Made by a program: the position numbers and the translations under genes. From Achatina immaculata (taxonomy: Eukaryota > Mollusca > Gastropoda > Stylommatophora > Achatinidae): DNA of 64,000 nucleotides. The notes under the pieces are model-generated. The model worked only from the letters and a program-made list of their open reading frames with translations, searched no databases and was not told where the DNA came from. Shown piece after piece: positions 63,876 to 64,000 of this stretch. Within the stretch, counting starts at the first letter, position 1; the number at the start of each line of letters is the position of its first letter. Where the stretch lies: NCBI GenBank assembly GCA_009760885.1, contig CM019701.1:38243197-38307196 (forward strand). The letters are read 5' to 3'.

Positions 63876-64000
63876 CTGCACAGAGACGGGCAGTTAAAAA
63901 CGTGCATGCATTTTTTTGTAAACATATTTATGTAATCTCATTCCACCAAAAAATGAACTTATTGATTAAAAAAAAAAAAGCAAGTAGGATCAGGTTTATT

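Overview
The window is eukaryotic, and almost certainly metazoan. It holds two split protein-coding genes with long gt-ag introns, embedded in a dense mass of retrotransposons, DNA transposons, SINEs and satellites. The repeat mix (BovB-like RTE LINEs, several other LINE families, a Penelope-like element, Tc1, mariner, piggyBac, tRNA-derived SINEs) would suit a marine invertebrate such as a mollusc, but the species cannot be fixed from the sequence. Overall the DNA looks AT-rich (not computed).

Host genes. PPIL6, a cyclophilin-like peptidyl-prolyl isomerase, lies on the + strand. I can assemble all seven coding exons with matching splice phases: 6479-6559, 12337-12465, 15550-15801, 17703-17853, 20310-20366, 23602-23737 and 28086-28203. 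They encode 307 residues. RMI1, the OB-fold scaffold of the BLM-TOP3A-RMI dissolvasome, lies on the - strand. Ten exons run from 63729-63875 down to the stop exon 32647-32796, and the start codon lies beyond the right edge. The two genes are convergent (tail to tail), with about 4.4 kb between their stop codons. One RMI1 splice junction, after the large exon ending at 41038 or 41072, is not fully resolved.

Layout. 1-6478: upstream intergenic DNA with a 5-copy tandem repeat, a Tc1 element with both inverted ends, and LINE debris. 6479-28203: PPIL6, whose introns hold two LINE families, a 35-bp satellite, a 102-bp satellite cut by a SINE, a 30-bp minisatellite, a 42-bp satellite and a 5'-inverted LINE. 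28204-32646: intergenic, with a broken mariner and SINEs. 32647-63875: RMI1, whose introns hold a second Tc1, two related MITEs bounded by TTAA-like sites, a nearly full-length LINE carrying an 886-bp palindromic insert, a Penelope-like element flanked by long inverted repeats, a 1.1-kb minisatellite, a LINE RT joined in frame to an RNase H domain, and a piggyBac fragment.

The most interesting material is in the mobile fraction. The main items are the Penelope-like element with inverted pseudo-LTRs (one arm has lost the GIY-YIG-coding part), a separate palindromic insert carrying a similar hammerhead-like GCCGAAA motif, the RT-RNase H chimera, two textbook 5' inversions (twin priming) in different LINE families, and a duplicated RMI1 exon end with its splice donor. 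No computation was run. Family names rest on motif recognition, and coordinates of repeats without clear ends are approximate.
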